Below are positions 51,699 through 61,155 of a stretch of DNA of 64,000 nt, one piece after another (within the stretch, counting starts at the first letter, position 1; each line of letters opens with the position of its first letter). The translations under genes were made by a program, and so were the position numbers. The stretch spans positions 124,001-188,000 of the forward strand of contig NZ_JAODIY010000010.1 in assembly GCF_026586665.1 (NCBI RefSeq). The letters are read 5' to 3'. The notes under the pieces are model-generated. The model was not told the origin of the DNA and ran no database searches. It was given only the letters and a program-made list of their open reading frames with translations. The DNA comes from Halovenus rubra. GTDB lineage: Archaea > Halobacteriota > Halobacteria > Halobacteriales > Haloarculaceae.

Positions 51699-54224
51699 GT
51701 GAGACTCATTATTACTGAAAAAGACAACGCCGCGCGCCGAATCGCAGACATCCTGAGCGACGGAAGTGCCGAGGCAGACAGGCAGAAAGGCGTGAACGTC
51801 TACCGCTGGGGAAAGACCCGTGTCGTCGGGCTTTCTGGCCACGTTGTCGGTCTAGATTTTCCCGAGGAGTACACCAACTGGCGCGATGTCGAGCCAGTCG
51901 AACTCATCGACGCCGACATCGTCACGGACCCCACACAGGAGAATATCGTTCGGACGCTCTCGGACCTGTCGGGACGTGCAGGCGAGGTGGTCATCGCGAC
52001 GGACTACGACCGCGAGGGCGAACTTATCGGAAAGGAAGCATACGAACTCGTCCGTGAGGAGTTCGATGGCCCTATCGAACGGGTCCGCTTTTCGTCGATT
52101 ACCGACCGCGAAGTACGCGAGGCCTTCGATAACCCCGACGAACTTGACTTTGACCTTGCTGCTGCCGGGGAGGCGCGACAGGTTATCGACCTCATCTGGG
52201 GAGCCGCACTTACTCGCTTTCTCTCATTATCGGCACGCCAGCTCGGTAACGACTTTATTTCCGTGGGCCGAGTCCAGTCGCCGACGCTGAAGCTTATCGT
52301 CGACCGCGAGCGCGAAATCGAGGCCTTCGACCCCGAGACGTACTGGGAACTCTTTGCAGACCTTACAACCGCAGAGGGTGGAGCAGACGAAACCTTCGAA
52401 TCTCAATACTTCTACGACGACGACGGCAGCGAGGCCGAACGTGTCTGGGACGAAGACACTGCCACGTCGGCTCACAGCGCCCTCGAAGACGCGGATGCCG
52501 CGACAGTCGCCTCTGTCTCGCGTCGAACGCGGACAGACTCGCCGCCAGAACCGTTCAACACGACTGCCTTTATCAGCGCTGCCGGGTCACTTGGATACTC
52601 TGCACAGCGAGCGATGTCAGTTGCTGAGGACCTCTATACTGCGGGGTATCTCACCTACCCTCGAACAGACAACACAGTGTATCCCGACGATCTCGACCCC
52701 GAAGCGTTGCTTGATTCGTTTGTCGGTAGCGACGAGTTCGGAGAGGATGCCGAGTCACTGCTTGCACTTGACGAAATCGAGCCGACGCGTGGCGACAAAG
52801 AGACGACCGATCACCCACCAATTCACCCCACCGGAGAACTGCCTGCATGGGGCGACCTTGACGAGGATGAGTGGAATATCTACGAGCTTGTTGTCCGGCG
52901 ATTTTTCGCAACAGTTGCTGAACCCGCAACGTGGGAACACCTTCGGGTTGTCGCCAAAGCAGGCGGCCACCAGCTCAAAGCAAACGGGAAACGTCTCGTC
53001 GAAGAGGGGTATCACGCAGTGTATCCATACAGCAGTGCCAGCGAGAACTTCGTGCCTGACGTATCCGAAGGCGAACAGCTCGCTATTGGCGATGTAGAAC
53101 TCGCCGAGAAGGAGACACAACCGCCACGGCGCTACGGCCAGTCCCGGCTTATCAAAAAGATGGAGGAGATGGATATCGGGACAAAGGCAACCCGTCACCA
53201 CATCATCGAAAAGCTGTACGACCGTGGCTACCTAGAGAACGACCCGCCGCGGCCAACGAAACTCGCCGAGGCCGTCGTTGATGCTGCCGAAGCCTTTGCC
53301 GACCATGTCGTCAGCGAGGAGATGACAGCCCAACTCGAAGAAGATATGACTGCCATCGCCGAGGGGGAAGCAACCTACGAGGAAGTGACAGAAGCATCTC
53401 GGGAGATGCTCCGGCGTGTTTTTGACGAGCTCCGGGACTCACAAGAAGAGATCGGCGAGCATCTCCAAGAGTCGCTCAAGGCTGACCGGCGCTTGGGTCA
53501 ATGCCCGGATTGTGGTGATGAGTTGTTGGTCCGCCGGAGCAGACAGGGGTCGTACTTTGTCGGCTGTGATGGCTTCCCAGACTGTCGGTTCACGCTACCG
53601 CTGCCGAGTACAGGTGAACCACTTGTCCTTGATGAGCGCTGTGAGGAACACGACACCCACCACGTGAAGATGCTCGCCGGCCGAGATACGTTTGTCCACG
53701 GCTGTCCCCGGTGTGCCGCCGCCGAGGCAGACGAGAGTGAGGACCGCATCTTAGGAGCCTGTCCCGAGTGTGGAGCGGACGGTGCCGAAGAACAACAAAA
53801 CGAAGACGGTGAGGGCGGCGGAAAGCTGGCTATCAAACAGCTTCGCTCTGGCTCGCGGCTGGCCGGCTGTACCCGATACCCGGACTGTGAGTACTCCTTG
53901 CCACTACCCCGGCGAGGCGACATCGAAATCACCGACGAACATTGCGACGAGCATGACCTGCCCGAGCTTGTCGTTCAGGACGGCGACGAGCCTTGGGAGC
54001 TTGGCTGTCCGGTCTGTAACTATCAGGAGTACCAGGCTCGCCAGGCAATCGACGACCTCGAAGACCTGAACGGCATCGGTCCGGCGACCGCCGAGAAACT
54101 CGCCGACGCCGGCGTCGACTCACCCGAGGACCTCACCGACATCGACCCTGATGACCTCGCACAGCGGACCCAAGGCGTGACCGCCGAAACGGTCCGAGAG
54201 TGGCAGTCACAGCTCGCGAGCTAG
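51699..54224 (+). CDS. topA: DNA topoisomerase I (type IA)
   Basis: This 841-residue enzyme relaxes negatively supercoiled DNA. It starts at GTG 51699 (MRLIITEKDNAARRIADIL); longer in-frame versions would add 39 residues without similarity. Toprim motif TDYDREGE (101-108) binds Mg and the active tyrosine is Tyr320 (YLTYPRTD). The C-terminus has four Cys-rich zinc ribbons (CPDC...CDGFPDC, CEEH...CPRC, CPEC...CTRYPDC, CDEH...CPVC) and a helix-hairpin-helix domain (DLNGIGPATAEKLADAGV). It is transcribed alone. Confidence 0.96.
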   Translation: MRLIITEKDNAARRIADILSDGSAEADRQKGVNVYRWGKTRVVGLSGHVVGLDFPEEYTNWRDVEPVELIDADIVTDPTQENIVRTLSDLSGRAGEVVIATDYDREGELIGKEAYELVREEFDGPIERVRFSSITDREVREAFDNPDELDFDLAAAGEARQVIDLIWGAALTRFLSLSARQLGNDFISVGRVQSPTLKLIVDREREIEAFDPETYWELFADLTTAEGGADETFESQYFYDDDGSEAERVWDEDTATSAHSALEDADAATVASVSRRTRTDSPPEPFNTTAFISAAGSLGYSAQRAMSVAEDLYTAGYLTYPRTDNTVYPDDLDPEALLDSFVGSDEFGEDAESLLALDEIEPTRGDKETTDHPPIHPTGELPAWGDLDEDEWNIYELVVRRFFATVAEPATWEHLRVVAKAGGHQLKANGKRLVEEGYHAVYPYSSASENFVPDVSEGEQLAIGDVELAEKETQPPRRYGQSRLIKKMEEMDIGTKATRHHIIEKLYDRGYLENDPPRPTKLAEAVVDAAEAFADHVVSEEMTAQLEEDMTAIAEGEATYEEVTEASREMLRRVFDELRDSQEEIGEHLQESLKADRRLGQCPDCGDELLVRRSRQGSYFVGCDGFPDCRFTLPLPSTGEPLVLDERCEEHDTHHVKMLAGRDTFVHGCPRCAAAEADESEDRILGACPECGADGAEEQQNEDGEGGGKLAIKQLRSGSRLAGCTRYPDCEYSLPLPRRGDIEITDEHCDEHDLPELVVQDGDEPWELGCPVCNYQEYQARQAIDDLEDLNGIGPATAEKLADAGVDSPEDLTDIDPDDLAQRTQGVTAETVREWQSQLAS

Positions 54225-54347
54225 GCGTCTGTCTCGCCCAAAACCCCCATTCTCGGCAGTGTCTCTTACCGAGACCGCCACAGAGTATAATAGACTGCCC
54301 CAAAAAGTGTAGTAGTACAGACAGCTGGCATACGCTATACTCCGATC

Positions 54348-56285
54348 ATGCTCGATATTCGAGGGAAAATAACAGGCCTACTATTCATTTTGCTTGTCGT
54401 TGCAGCAGTGAATGTAGGTGCTGTCTACTACGTCCAGCAGGGGATTCAAGAGACGACAACCACCATCGAGGTTACTAACAATCAAAGCGTGTTGAGCCAG
54501 GAGATAGCGTTTCACGCGTTCAGAAAGGCCGAGGGGACGAGCGACGGGACAGATCTTAGTGTGGCAATCGAGCAGTATGAACGGAATCTTGCGGCGCTTG
54601 AAAACGGAACCGACGACAACGAGGCCGTGGCAAACGGATTACAGACCGAGCCAGTTCCGACTGCGGCACGCCCGGAGCTCCGAACCCAGAAGCAAGTCTG
54701 GGCGAACTACTCGCAGAGTGCCAGCACAATTGCAGATCAAGAACCGTTTAAGCAGGCGTACCAGTCTGCTGTCGACTCGATTGTTGCTGGTGAGAATACA
54801 CTCGAGACAGAGACGCGCCAGATTGTAGAGGGGTACCGGGAATTAAACGGAACGTACACGACGGAATTGGCTGTTGCGCGCGAGCTACAGTTTCACAGAC
54901 AGGCTATCGAAACAGCCGTGTTACAGCATTCGCAGGCAGTCGCTACGACTGTCCGATTCGAAAACAGGATGGCTTCTCACATCGAGGACTATGAACGGCT
55001 GTTTTCGCTTCTCGAAGATGGAGGCACGTACGACGGACAGACTGTCGAGCCAGCGCCACGAGCAGTCCAAGACAGTATTACCAAGATTCGTGAGCGATGG
55101 CCTGCGTATCGAGACACCGTGAACACCGTGTCTGAGTTGGACCGACTCAACGAGGCGTTTTGGACAGCACTCCGGTACATCGAAACCCACAGTGAAGAGC
55201 TAAATAATGCGAGTGCAACGCTCGCAGCCACGATGAACGACGTCATCGCCGACCAACAGCAGACACTCCAGCGGCTGCTTGCCGGCCTCTTCGTGCTTGA
55301 TGTCGTTGTTGTTCTTTTTTGTACCGCCTGGGTCCGTCGCCGTGTCACGACCCCACTGGAACTCGTTACTCGAAGGGCAGAGGATATTGCCAACCAAGAT
55401 ATCGATGTGACGCTTCCCGAGACGGACCGAGATGACGAAATCGGACGGCTTTTTGGGTCGTTCGAACAGATGCGTGCAAACATCCAGTCGAACATGCGGG
55501 ACCTCCAAACTGCGCATGAGGACGCAGATACGGCCAGACAGATGGCAGAAGAGGCCCGCGACGAGGCCCAGCAAGCACGTGAGAACGCCGAACGTCTCAA
55601 CGAACAGCTTCGAGTACTGGACCGACTGCTGCGCCATAACCTGAAAAACGATATGAACGTTGTTAAACTCGAAGCCAGACTCATCCAGAAAAACAGCTAC
55701 GCCGACGAGATGGCACACGTTGAGACGATCCTGAAAAAAACTGACGAATTGCTCGAAAAAACAGACAAACAGCGACAGATAACGAGAACACTCACGACGG
55801 ACCCCAACTATATGAAGTTTGATCTTGTTCGGGATATTCACTCTCTCGTCGACGAGCATCGGAGTCGGTTTTCGGATGCGACGATTACATTTGATTCGCC
55901 CGAGAGTGTCACTGTCATTGCGACTGGGACACTCAATTCGGCGTTCCGTGAGTTGATAGAAAACGCACTCATGCACAACGATTCGGTCACGCCAGTAGCT
56001 GAAATTACGATAACATGCACTGACACAACGGCGTCTGTCCGCATCGAAGACAATGGGCCACCATTGCCAGAGCAAGAACAAGACGTACTGGAAGGGATAC
56101 AGGAGACAGACCCGCTCAACCACGCCAGCGGGATGGGCCTCTGGCTTGTGTTCTGGTCTCTGCAACAATCGAATGGCGCGGTTGCCTACGAGCGTCGGGA
56201 GCCACGTGGCAATGTTATTACTGTCACGATACCACGGACTGAGACACACATCCAGTCCGAACACGAGGATTATGACAAAGACTGA
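54348..56285 (+). CDS. Membrane sensor histidine kinase with HAMP domain
   Basis: This 645-residue kinase has an N-terminal helix (about 9-28), a long helical extracytoplasmic sensor (about 29-307) resembling a four-helix bundle, a second helix (about 308-327), a HAMP domain (about 328-380, with DIDVTLPETDRDDEIGRL), a coiled coil (380-420), and a HisKA-like block with His430 (LLRHNLKNDMNVV, the haloarchaeal form). The HATPase starts near 535 (ENALMHND) with DNGPPLP and GMGLWLVFW. The solute-binding lipoprotein gene follows after 5 bp and may supply its ligand. No response regulator is adjacent. Confidence 0.92.
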   Translation: MLDIRGKITGLLFILLVVAAVNVGAVYYVQQGIQETTTTIEVTNNQSVLSQEIAFHAFRKAEGTSDGTDLSVAIEQYERNLAALENGTDDNEAVANGLQTEPVPTAARPELRTQKQVWANYSQSASTIADQEPFKQAYQSAVDSIVAGENTLETETRQIVEGYRELNGTYTTELAVARELQFHRQAIETAVLQHSQAVATTVRFENRMASHIEDYERLFSLLEDGGTYDGQTVEPAPRAVQDSITKIRERWPAYRDTVNTVSELDRLNEAFWTALRYIETHSEELNNASATLAATMNDVIADQQQTLQRLLAGLFVLDVVVVLFCTAWVRRRVTTPLELVTRRAEDIANQDIDVTLPETDRDDEIGRLFGSFEQMRANIQSNMRDLQTAHEDADTARQMAEEARDEAQQARENAERLNEQLRVLDRLLRHNLKNDMNVVKLEARLIQKNSYADEMAHVETILKKTDELLEKTDKQRQITRTLTTDPNYMKFDLVRDIHSLVDEHRSRFSDATITFDSPESVTVIATGTLNSAFRELIENALMHNDSVTPVAEITITCTDTTASVRIEDNGPPLPEQEQDVLEGIQETDPLNHASGMGLWLVFWSLQQSNGAVAYERREPRGNVITVTIPRTETHIQSEHEDYDKD

Positions 56286-56290
56286 TACTG

Positions 56291-57178
56291 GTGGGCGTGT
56301 TAGTTACTGTCGTGCACGGTAGCCCGAGCCGGCGGGAGTATCTTGCAGTTGCTGGAACAGCGATAGTTACCGGGACTGCAGGATGTATGGATGGCTCGGA
56401 GGCGGACCAAGAGATGTCCCCCAGTGAGACTGGAGGCGACACCAGCGGAGCAACATCCTCCAAAGCCAGTACAGACTCCGAGACGACGCCACTAGTGACG
56501 GGTGCCGACGCTCCCTTTGAACCGTTCGTCGTGAACACAGAGCCTGACAAACTCACGGGATTCGACGTCGAGATGCTTGAAACCGTCATCGAGACTATGC
56601 CAGCACACACCCACGACCGGTGGCTTGCACTCGACGAGTGGCCCGATGATTTCATCGACGCAATCAACGGCGGTGGAGCGGATGTCGGCGTTGGAGCGGT
56701 CACGATTCTGGACCAGCGCGAACAGGAGTGGGGAGTCCGGTTCACAGACTCGTATTTCGTTATCAACCAGGCGTTTTTCGTTTCAGCCGGAAGCCAGTAC
56801 CAGCCCACTGCCCCGCCAGACCTGACAGCGCATACGATTGGCGCTAAGCAGGGAACAACAGGGGCTAGGGAAGTCACTGACCTCATCAAGAAGGGAATTC
56901 TCGATCCAGAAGCACTCGAAACGTTTCCACATATCGAGGATGCTATACAACAAGTCGTCGACGGCTCGCTTGATGTCGGCGTCATCGACCATCCGGTTGC
57001 ACAGTCATACAGCGACGAGTTCGATATCGAAATCGCATTCGAGATATATACAGGAGAAGAGTATGGCTTTGTCGTTGACGAAAGCAGAGACACACTACTC
57101 AAAGCACTCAACGACGGGATAGCAACTGTCCGGAGCAACGACGCCCTGTTTGGTGGGCTCGTCTCCGAGTGGTTCTAG
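56291..57178 (+). CDS. Family-3 solute-binding lipoprotein coupled to the HAMP kinase
   Basis: This 295-residue protein starts at GTG 56291. It has a twin-arginine signal (SRREYLAVAG) and lipobox TAGC with Cys32, so it is anchored outside the cell. After a Ser/Thr/Glu linker a family-3 (amino-acid-type) binding fold begins: FEPFVVNTEPDKLTGFDVEMLETVI (about 74-98), GADVGVGAVTILDQREQEWGVRFTDSYF and GAKQGTTG. No ABC permease or ATPase is nearby, but a histidine kinase lies 5 bp upstream, suggesting that it presents ligand to the sensor. Confidence 0.88.
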   Translation: MGVLVTVVHGSPSRREYLAVAGTAIVTGTAGCMDGSEADQEMSPSETGGDTSGATSSKASTDSETTPLVTGADAPFEPFVVNTEPDKLTGFDVEMLETVIETMPAHTHDRWLALDEWPDDFIDAINGGGADVGVGAVTILDQREQEWGVRFTDSYFVINQAFFVSAGSQYQPTAPPDLTAHTIGAKQGTTGAREVTDLIKKGILDPEALETFPHIEDAIQQVVDGSLDVGVIDHPVAQSYSDEFDIEIAFEIYTGEEYGFVVDESRDTLLKALNDGIATVRSNDALFGGLVSEWF

Positions 57179-57299
57179 CTGTGCTCTGTCGATGGGTGGG
57201 ACAACTCTCTCGTGGCCTGTGGTAGGTCCTCCGAAGTCGTTTCGAACACTTCCGGGGGCTGCGGTACTCCTTGAGAGAAGGCTTAGCGCCTGCACTCAG

Positions 57300-58787
57300 C
57301 TAATCATCTCCCGTCGCTGGATCGGGATCGTCTGTTTCGATGCTATCAGGAGTATCTGTCCCCCGGACATCGCCGGTACGCCAGGTACCGCGTCGGAACC
57401 ACAGCCACGCGATGACTGCCCCGGCGACGTTCGATACGAAAAAGGCGAGCCAGATACCACGTGGATCCTGCTGGCCGAAAAACCACAGGTTCGTCGAGAA
57501 AAGACCCTGCGAGGCGACATAGGCGATTGGCAAGCGAATGCCGGCCAGCGTGAGCACCGATATCGCTGCGGCGATCAGCGTCTTTCCAGCACCACGAAAG
57601 CCCCCAGTGAACGCTCGCATAATTCCAATGAAGCCAAATGACAGCGCGACGTATCGAAGGAACTCCGCCCCGACATCCAAGACGGCTGGGTCGTCGGTAA
57701 ATACGTTCACGATTGGTGTCGGGAACAGGAAAATAGCGAGCCCAGCAAGTGCCAAAACGAAGAACAGTCCCTTCGCAGCGACGTAGTTAGCCGCCTGTGC
57801 GCGGTCGTAGTTACCGGCACCGATGTTCTGGCCGCTCATCGTCTCGACCCCACGGGCGACGGCAATCGCCGGTAGGAAAATGACAGAGAACACACGAGTC
57901 CCGATTCCGAAGCCGGCGACGACTTCTTTCGAGAACAGGCCGACAACGAGCAACAGGGCGTTGATAGACAGTGCGCGCCCGGTCCCTTCAATCGACGCTG
58001 GGACGCCGATGGCGAGTATCTTCCGGAGATACTGAAAGTCCGGAATCATGTCCCGAATGTGGATCTGAATGCCGCGACGGCCGCCAAGCATGATGTAGAT
58101 GCCGACGAGCATCGCGAGACTCCGCGAGAATACGGTCGCAATCGCTGCACCTTCGATGCCGAGTTCGGGGAAGGCAATCGTCCCAACAACTGGGGCATCC
58201 GAGATGAGCGTCCAGCCGTTGATGAGGAACGGGTCGAGAATCACGTTGACGATGACCGTCCCAAACATGACGAGCATCGGTGTGATGGTATCGCCCGCGC
58301 CCCGCATCAGCGAGATGAACACGAAAAACCCGAACATAAAGGGTAGGCCCAGTGCGACGACCTGCATATAGCCTGTCGCCCCTGGGAGAACAGCCGGCGA
58401 CGCTCCGAGGAACGAGAGGAACGGTCGGACGAACGGATAGCCGATCAGACCGAGCGCCAACGAGCCAAAGAAGGCGAACGTGACCGTCTGTGAGGCGGCG
58501 TACTCGGCCTTGTGCTTCTCGTCGGCCCCGGTGTGTTGGGCGACGAGGACACTCCCGGCGACCGAGAGACCCATACCAAGCGAGATGAGCAAGAACACCA
58601 TCGGGAACGCGAAAGAGATTGCTGCCAGTGCATCTGTCGAGTACTGGCCGAGCCAGAAGGTGTCCGCGAGGTTGTAGGCGGTCTGCATCAAGTTCGTGAT
58701 GACAATCGGCAGTGAGAGGTACAGGAGTGGCTTGACGATCCCACCTTCGGTGAGATTCAGCTCCTCTTGTCCCTTGAACAAGTTCAC
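57300..58787 (-). CDS. MATE-family efflux transporter
   Basis: This 495-residue transporter has twelve helices in two similar halves. The first helix region PLLYLSLPIVITNLMQTAYNLADTFWLGQY and the half-repeat VGLFSKEVVAGFGIGTRVFSVIFLPAIAVARGVETMSGQNIGAGNYDRA are typical of the MATE (DinF/NorM) fold. It exports cationic drugs or metabolites using a sodium or proton gradient. It follows the TetR gene by 55 bp on the same strand, so both probably share the TetR-controlled promoter. Confidence 0.93.
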   Translation of the reverse strand: MNLFKGQEELNLTEGGIVKPLLYLSLPIVITNLMQTAYNLADTFWLGQYSTDALAAISFAFPMVFLLISLGMGLSVAGSVLVAQHTGADEKHKAEYAASQTVTFAFFGSLALGLIGYPFVRPFLSFLGASPAVLPGATGYMQVVALGLPFMFGFFVFISLMRGAGDTITPMLVMFGTVIVNVILDPFLINGWTLISDAPVVGTIAFPELGIEGAAIATVFSRSLAMLVGIYIMLGGRRGIQIHIRDMIPDFQYLRKILAIGVPASIEGTGRALSINALLLVVGLFSKEVVAGFGIGTRVFSVIFLPAIAVARGVETMSGQNIGAGNYDRAQAANYVAAKGLFFVLALAGLAIFLFPTPIVNVFTDDPAVLDVGAEFLRYVALSFGFIGIMRAFTGGFRGAGKTLIAAAISVLTLAGIRLPIAYVASQGLFSTNLWFFGQQDPRGIWLAFFVSNVAGAVIAWLWFRRGTWRTGDVRGTDTPDSIETDDPDPATGDD

Positions 58788-58842
58788 GCGATCACCCCCG
58801 GATCGCCAGTTCGGTATAGTCGCGCTCGCTTACGCTGCACGT

Positions 58843-59433
58843 TCACACGACCACCTCCGATCCCGATTCAGGCTCCCACCCGAGTTGCAGTTCGAGATAC
58901 TGCTCAACGAGAATGCGGGTGGCGTCGGCATCTTCACCGAGTGCAACCGTTCGAACGTGCGTGCCGTTGATCATCGTGACGACATGGCGCGCGACTTGCT
59001 TTGGCTCGGCATCTTCAAACTGGCCCGCATCGATACCGTCGCGGACGGCAGTCGCAACCACCGACCGCATCACCTCGTCGAGCGCGAGGAACCGCTCGCG
59101 AAACGAGTCCTGATACGGGGACTGCCCTTTCATTTCCATCAGAGCAACAGGGAATTCGTTGGGGTTCTGTGCGGTGAAGACGGCGTCAAAGAAGGTTTCG
59201 AGGCGCTCGCGTGGGTCCTCTGCGTCACAGGCCAACCACGCCTCGAACCGGTCGAGGAGGTCATCAAGGAAGGCGTTCAACAGCTCCGCCTTCGTGTCGT
59301 AGTGGTAGTGAATCGCTGCGCTCGTCATTGACGCTTCCTCAGCGATTCGCTGCATCGTGAGGTCAGCGTAGCCGTACTCGCACAGCGCCCGCCTTGTCGC
59401 TTCGATTATTTCGTCTTCGGTCTCCGTTTCCAT
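58843..59433 (-). CDS. TetR/AcrR-family transcriptional repressor
   Basis: This 196-residue regulator has the N-terminal TetR HTH (ATRRALCEYGYADLTMQRIAEEASMTSAAIHYHYDTKAELLNAFLD, residues ~12-57) and a C-terminal helical ligand-binding domain. It is the first gene of a two-gene unit with the MATE exporter and has a clear 16-bp palindromic operator just upstream. It likely represses both itself and the exporter until an inducer binds. Confidence 0.92.
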   Translation of the reverse strand: METETEDEIIEATRRALCEYGYADLTMQRIAEEASMTSAAIHYHYDTKAELLNAFLDDLLDRFEAWLACDAEDPRERLETFFDAVFTAQNPNEFPVALMEMKGQSPYQDSFRERFLALDEVMRSVVATAVRDGIDAGQFEDAEPKQVARHVVTMINGTHVRTVALGEDADATRILVEQYLELQLGWEPESGSEVVV

Positions 59434-59471
59434 TCTTGTTATTGCGTAGTGCCTGATTACTTAACCACTTT

Positions 59472-59487
59472 CTGACTAGTTAGTCAG
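59472..59487. promoter_or_regulatory. TetR operator: perfect inverted repeat CTGACTA-GT-TAGTCAG
   Basis: Two perfect 7-bp arms around GT lie 39 bp upstream of the TetR start codon. The arms and spacing match the size of typical TetR-family operators. It lies just upstream of a TTAAGTAA TATA-like element (59457-59464 on the reverse strand), so it would block assembly. Confidence 0.75.
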
Positions 59488-59771
59488 TCAAATATCTGTT
59501 ACTTTTGGATCGGTTTCACGCCACTGTAGCGATAGGGTACACTCGGCGTGTCGGTACCCGGACACACCGCTCTCCTCGAAATCTCGTGTTTCAATCCGAC
59601 AGCGACCGTTGTACCGATATGGAACTCACGGACGGTCTGCTCGTGGCGCTTTGTCCCCGTGGTACCGTCGCCATCACTAATTACGAACGGAGACACAATC
59701 CCGGACGGACGAAACTCAAAACACTGTGATTGACTCTCTGATATCGCTCTTCGTAAGCAAATTTCGAGTCA
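59488..59771. other. Intergenic stretch between the TetR operator and the mazF remnant
   Basis: This 284-bp stretch contains no convincing gene. Open frames of 60-75 codons on both strands have no start context or recognisable protein. A single GTTTCAATCC near 59586-59595 resembles the end of a haloarchaeal CRISPR repeat but is not repeated. Confidence 0.5.
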
Positions 59772-60117
59772 TTAAACACCGAGGCTGTTTTTGATCGCAG
59801 CATCGATCCTCGCCATACGCGTTGCTGGCACCGACCCGATGTTCTTTTTTACTCGTTTGCTGATATCGACGACGCGAATCTGACTGAGATCAGCCACGGA
59901 ATCGTGATTGAGAGCGGTGTTCGACGCACAGACTTCCACCTCAAACGGGTAGATATCATTGGGGTCGTACTGTTTCGTCAAGGGCGATAATCGTCGTTGG
60001 GGAGTATTGGTTGCCAACATCGTTTTGAATGACGACACGGGGCCTATTCGAACCCTGTTGTTCGCTCCCCTCTGTTGGATTCTCGGTAGTGACGATGTCT
60101 CCGCGACATACCTGCAC
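59772..60117 (-). pseudogene. mazF: Frameshifted MazF/PemK-type toxin remnant
   Basis: Starting at GTG 60117, the first frame reads QVCRGDIVTTENPTEGSEQQ...NRPRVVIQNDVGN, the usual MazF N-terminus. Near 59980-59986 it shifts by one base (one extra or two missing). The second frame continues LTKQYDPNDIYPFEVEV and DLSQIRVVDISKRVKKNIGSV, typical of the MazF C-terminus, to a stop at 59772. The total length is 346 bases, which is 115 codons plus one. The halves together make a normal-length toxin of about 114 residues, so this is a single-event inactivation or a sequence error in the run of G bases. Confidence 0.78.
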
Positions 60118-60120
60118 ACG

Positions 60121-60417
60121 TCACTCGCCCCACTCTGGAGCATCCCCGAGTTGCTCGGTTGCTTCTGCCGACGTTCCGTGCATCTTTTCGGCCAGCTGCC
60201 GAGAGCGGTCGGCTCTGATCTTGTAACCTTCCGCTAAGCTCCCTTCATCCATCGGTGGCTTGATGATAATTTCATCGTTGACCTCAACGAATCGGATCTT
60301 GTCGCCACCTTCGATCTCGCGGCGGTCACGAATCTCTTTCGGAATGGTGACTTGACCTCTGTCACCGACTTTTCGGGTATGTTCTGTCAGACGAGTTTAT
60401 ACTTTTTTCATACTCAT
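60121..60417 (-). pseudogene. mazE: AbrB/MazE-type antitoxin remnant
   Basis: The body reads RKVGDRGQVTIPKEIRDR, the SpoVT-AbrB swapped-hairpin DNA-binding motif, followed by a VNDEIIIKPP strand and an acidic helical toxin-binding tail ending in APEWGE. In frame from ATG 60417 a TAA occurs at codon 7 (60397-60399), and no standard start codon lies between it and the conserved body. The TAA falls inside AAGTATAAAC, which may instead be the TATA box. Its stop is 3 bases before the toxin start, the normal toxin-antitoxin order. It may be inactive, or use a non-standard start. Confidence 0.7.
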
Positions 60418-60606
60418 AGTGTTGTCAGTGCTACCGAGCGTTTTGCAGAAATGAGTCTGATAAAACCCTATTTGATCGACACCTTACCTGCTGAAACAGC
60501 CGTTAGGTAGGTGTGCGACCATATCGACAGTGTTCCAATAGAGTCCCTGTTCCCCAGATGATAAATCATAATAACCACTAGAGGGTAAGCGGTACAGTCA
60601 GCATCC
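60418..60606. other. Intergenic gap upstream of the Nudix gene
   Basis: This 189-bp gap between the antitoxin remnant and the Nudix gene shows no gene, RNA or repeat. A TAAATCATAATAA stretch near 60560-60572 may contain the Nudix promoter. Confidence 0.4.
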
Positions 60607-61155
60607 ATGTCTTTCGAAGACCGGAGTAAGAGAGAAGTCGATCGAAGGCTCTCACGACTCAGAGACGAATACGGAACCTTTCCCGTGGACGAAAAGACGG
60701 TCATGAACGATCCAGATTTCTTCAAGCACGGTCAGGACTTAGTGAAAGATGGCTGGGTTGGGGATGCTGGAGCGTGGGTCACGGACGATTCGAACAGAGT
60801 ACTCCTGATTCAACACAGCGAAAGTGTAGATCAGTGGGGAACACCAGGTGGCGGCCACGAACCCGAGGAATCAATGGAAGAAACCGCACTTCGTGAGGTC
60901 CGAGAGGAAACTGGTATCGATTGTTCCATCACGAACGTCTTTTGGGCACGTCGCAAGACAGTAGTTCTGAAGGACGACCCCGACCAGCGGTACTACATGC
61001 TCACAGTGCAGTTCGAGGCTGGTTATGAAGGAGGTGAGATCTCGATCAGTGACGATGAGATCCTAGAGGCTAGATGGTTCTCCGAATCGCCGGACAACGT
61101 CGCTGACTTCCTCGAAGAAAAAGTACGGACGTGGAACAGTACGATCGATCCATGA
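60607..61155 (+). CDS. Nudix hydrolase
   Basis: This 182-residue enzyme has a complete Nudix box at residues 82-104 (G...E...REVREETG), so it cleaves a nucleoside-diphosphate-linked substrate with Mg or Mn. The N-terminal ~50 residues (RLSRLRDEYGTFPVDEKTVMNDPDFF) are a helical extension seen in a haloarchaeal subgroup. Its stop overlaps the start of a HAD-like gene by 4 bp, so both are translated together. The substrate is unknown. Confidence 0.9.
   Translation: MSFEDRSKREVDRRLSRLRDEYGTFPVDEKTVMNDPDFFKHGQDLVKDGWVGDAGAWVTDDSNRVLLIQHSESVDQWGTPGGGHEPEESMEETALREVREETGIDCSITNVFWARRKTVVLKDDPDQRYYMLTVQFEAGYEGGEISISDDEILEARWFSESPDNVADFLEEKVRTWNSTIDP

Noticed and set aside
57230-57266. Imperfect dyad CCGAAGT/ACTTCCGG between the convergent binding-protein and MATE genes
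   Set aside because: The arms are bulged and the loop is long; too weak to call a terminator.
59586-59595. GTTTCAATCC, like the end of a haloarchaeal CRISPR repeat
   Set aside because: It occurs once, with no second copy at spacer distance and no cas genes.
59499-59696. 65-codon reverse-strand frame downstream of the TetR operator
   Set aside because: No start context, promoter or family likeness; treated as non-coding.
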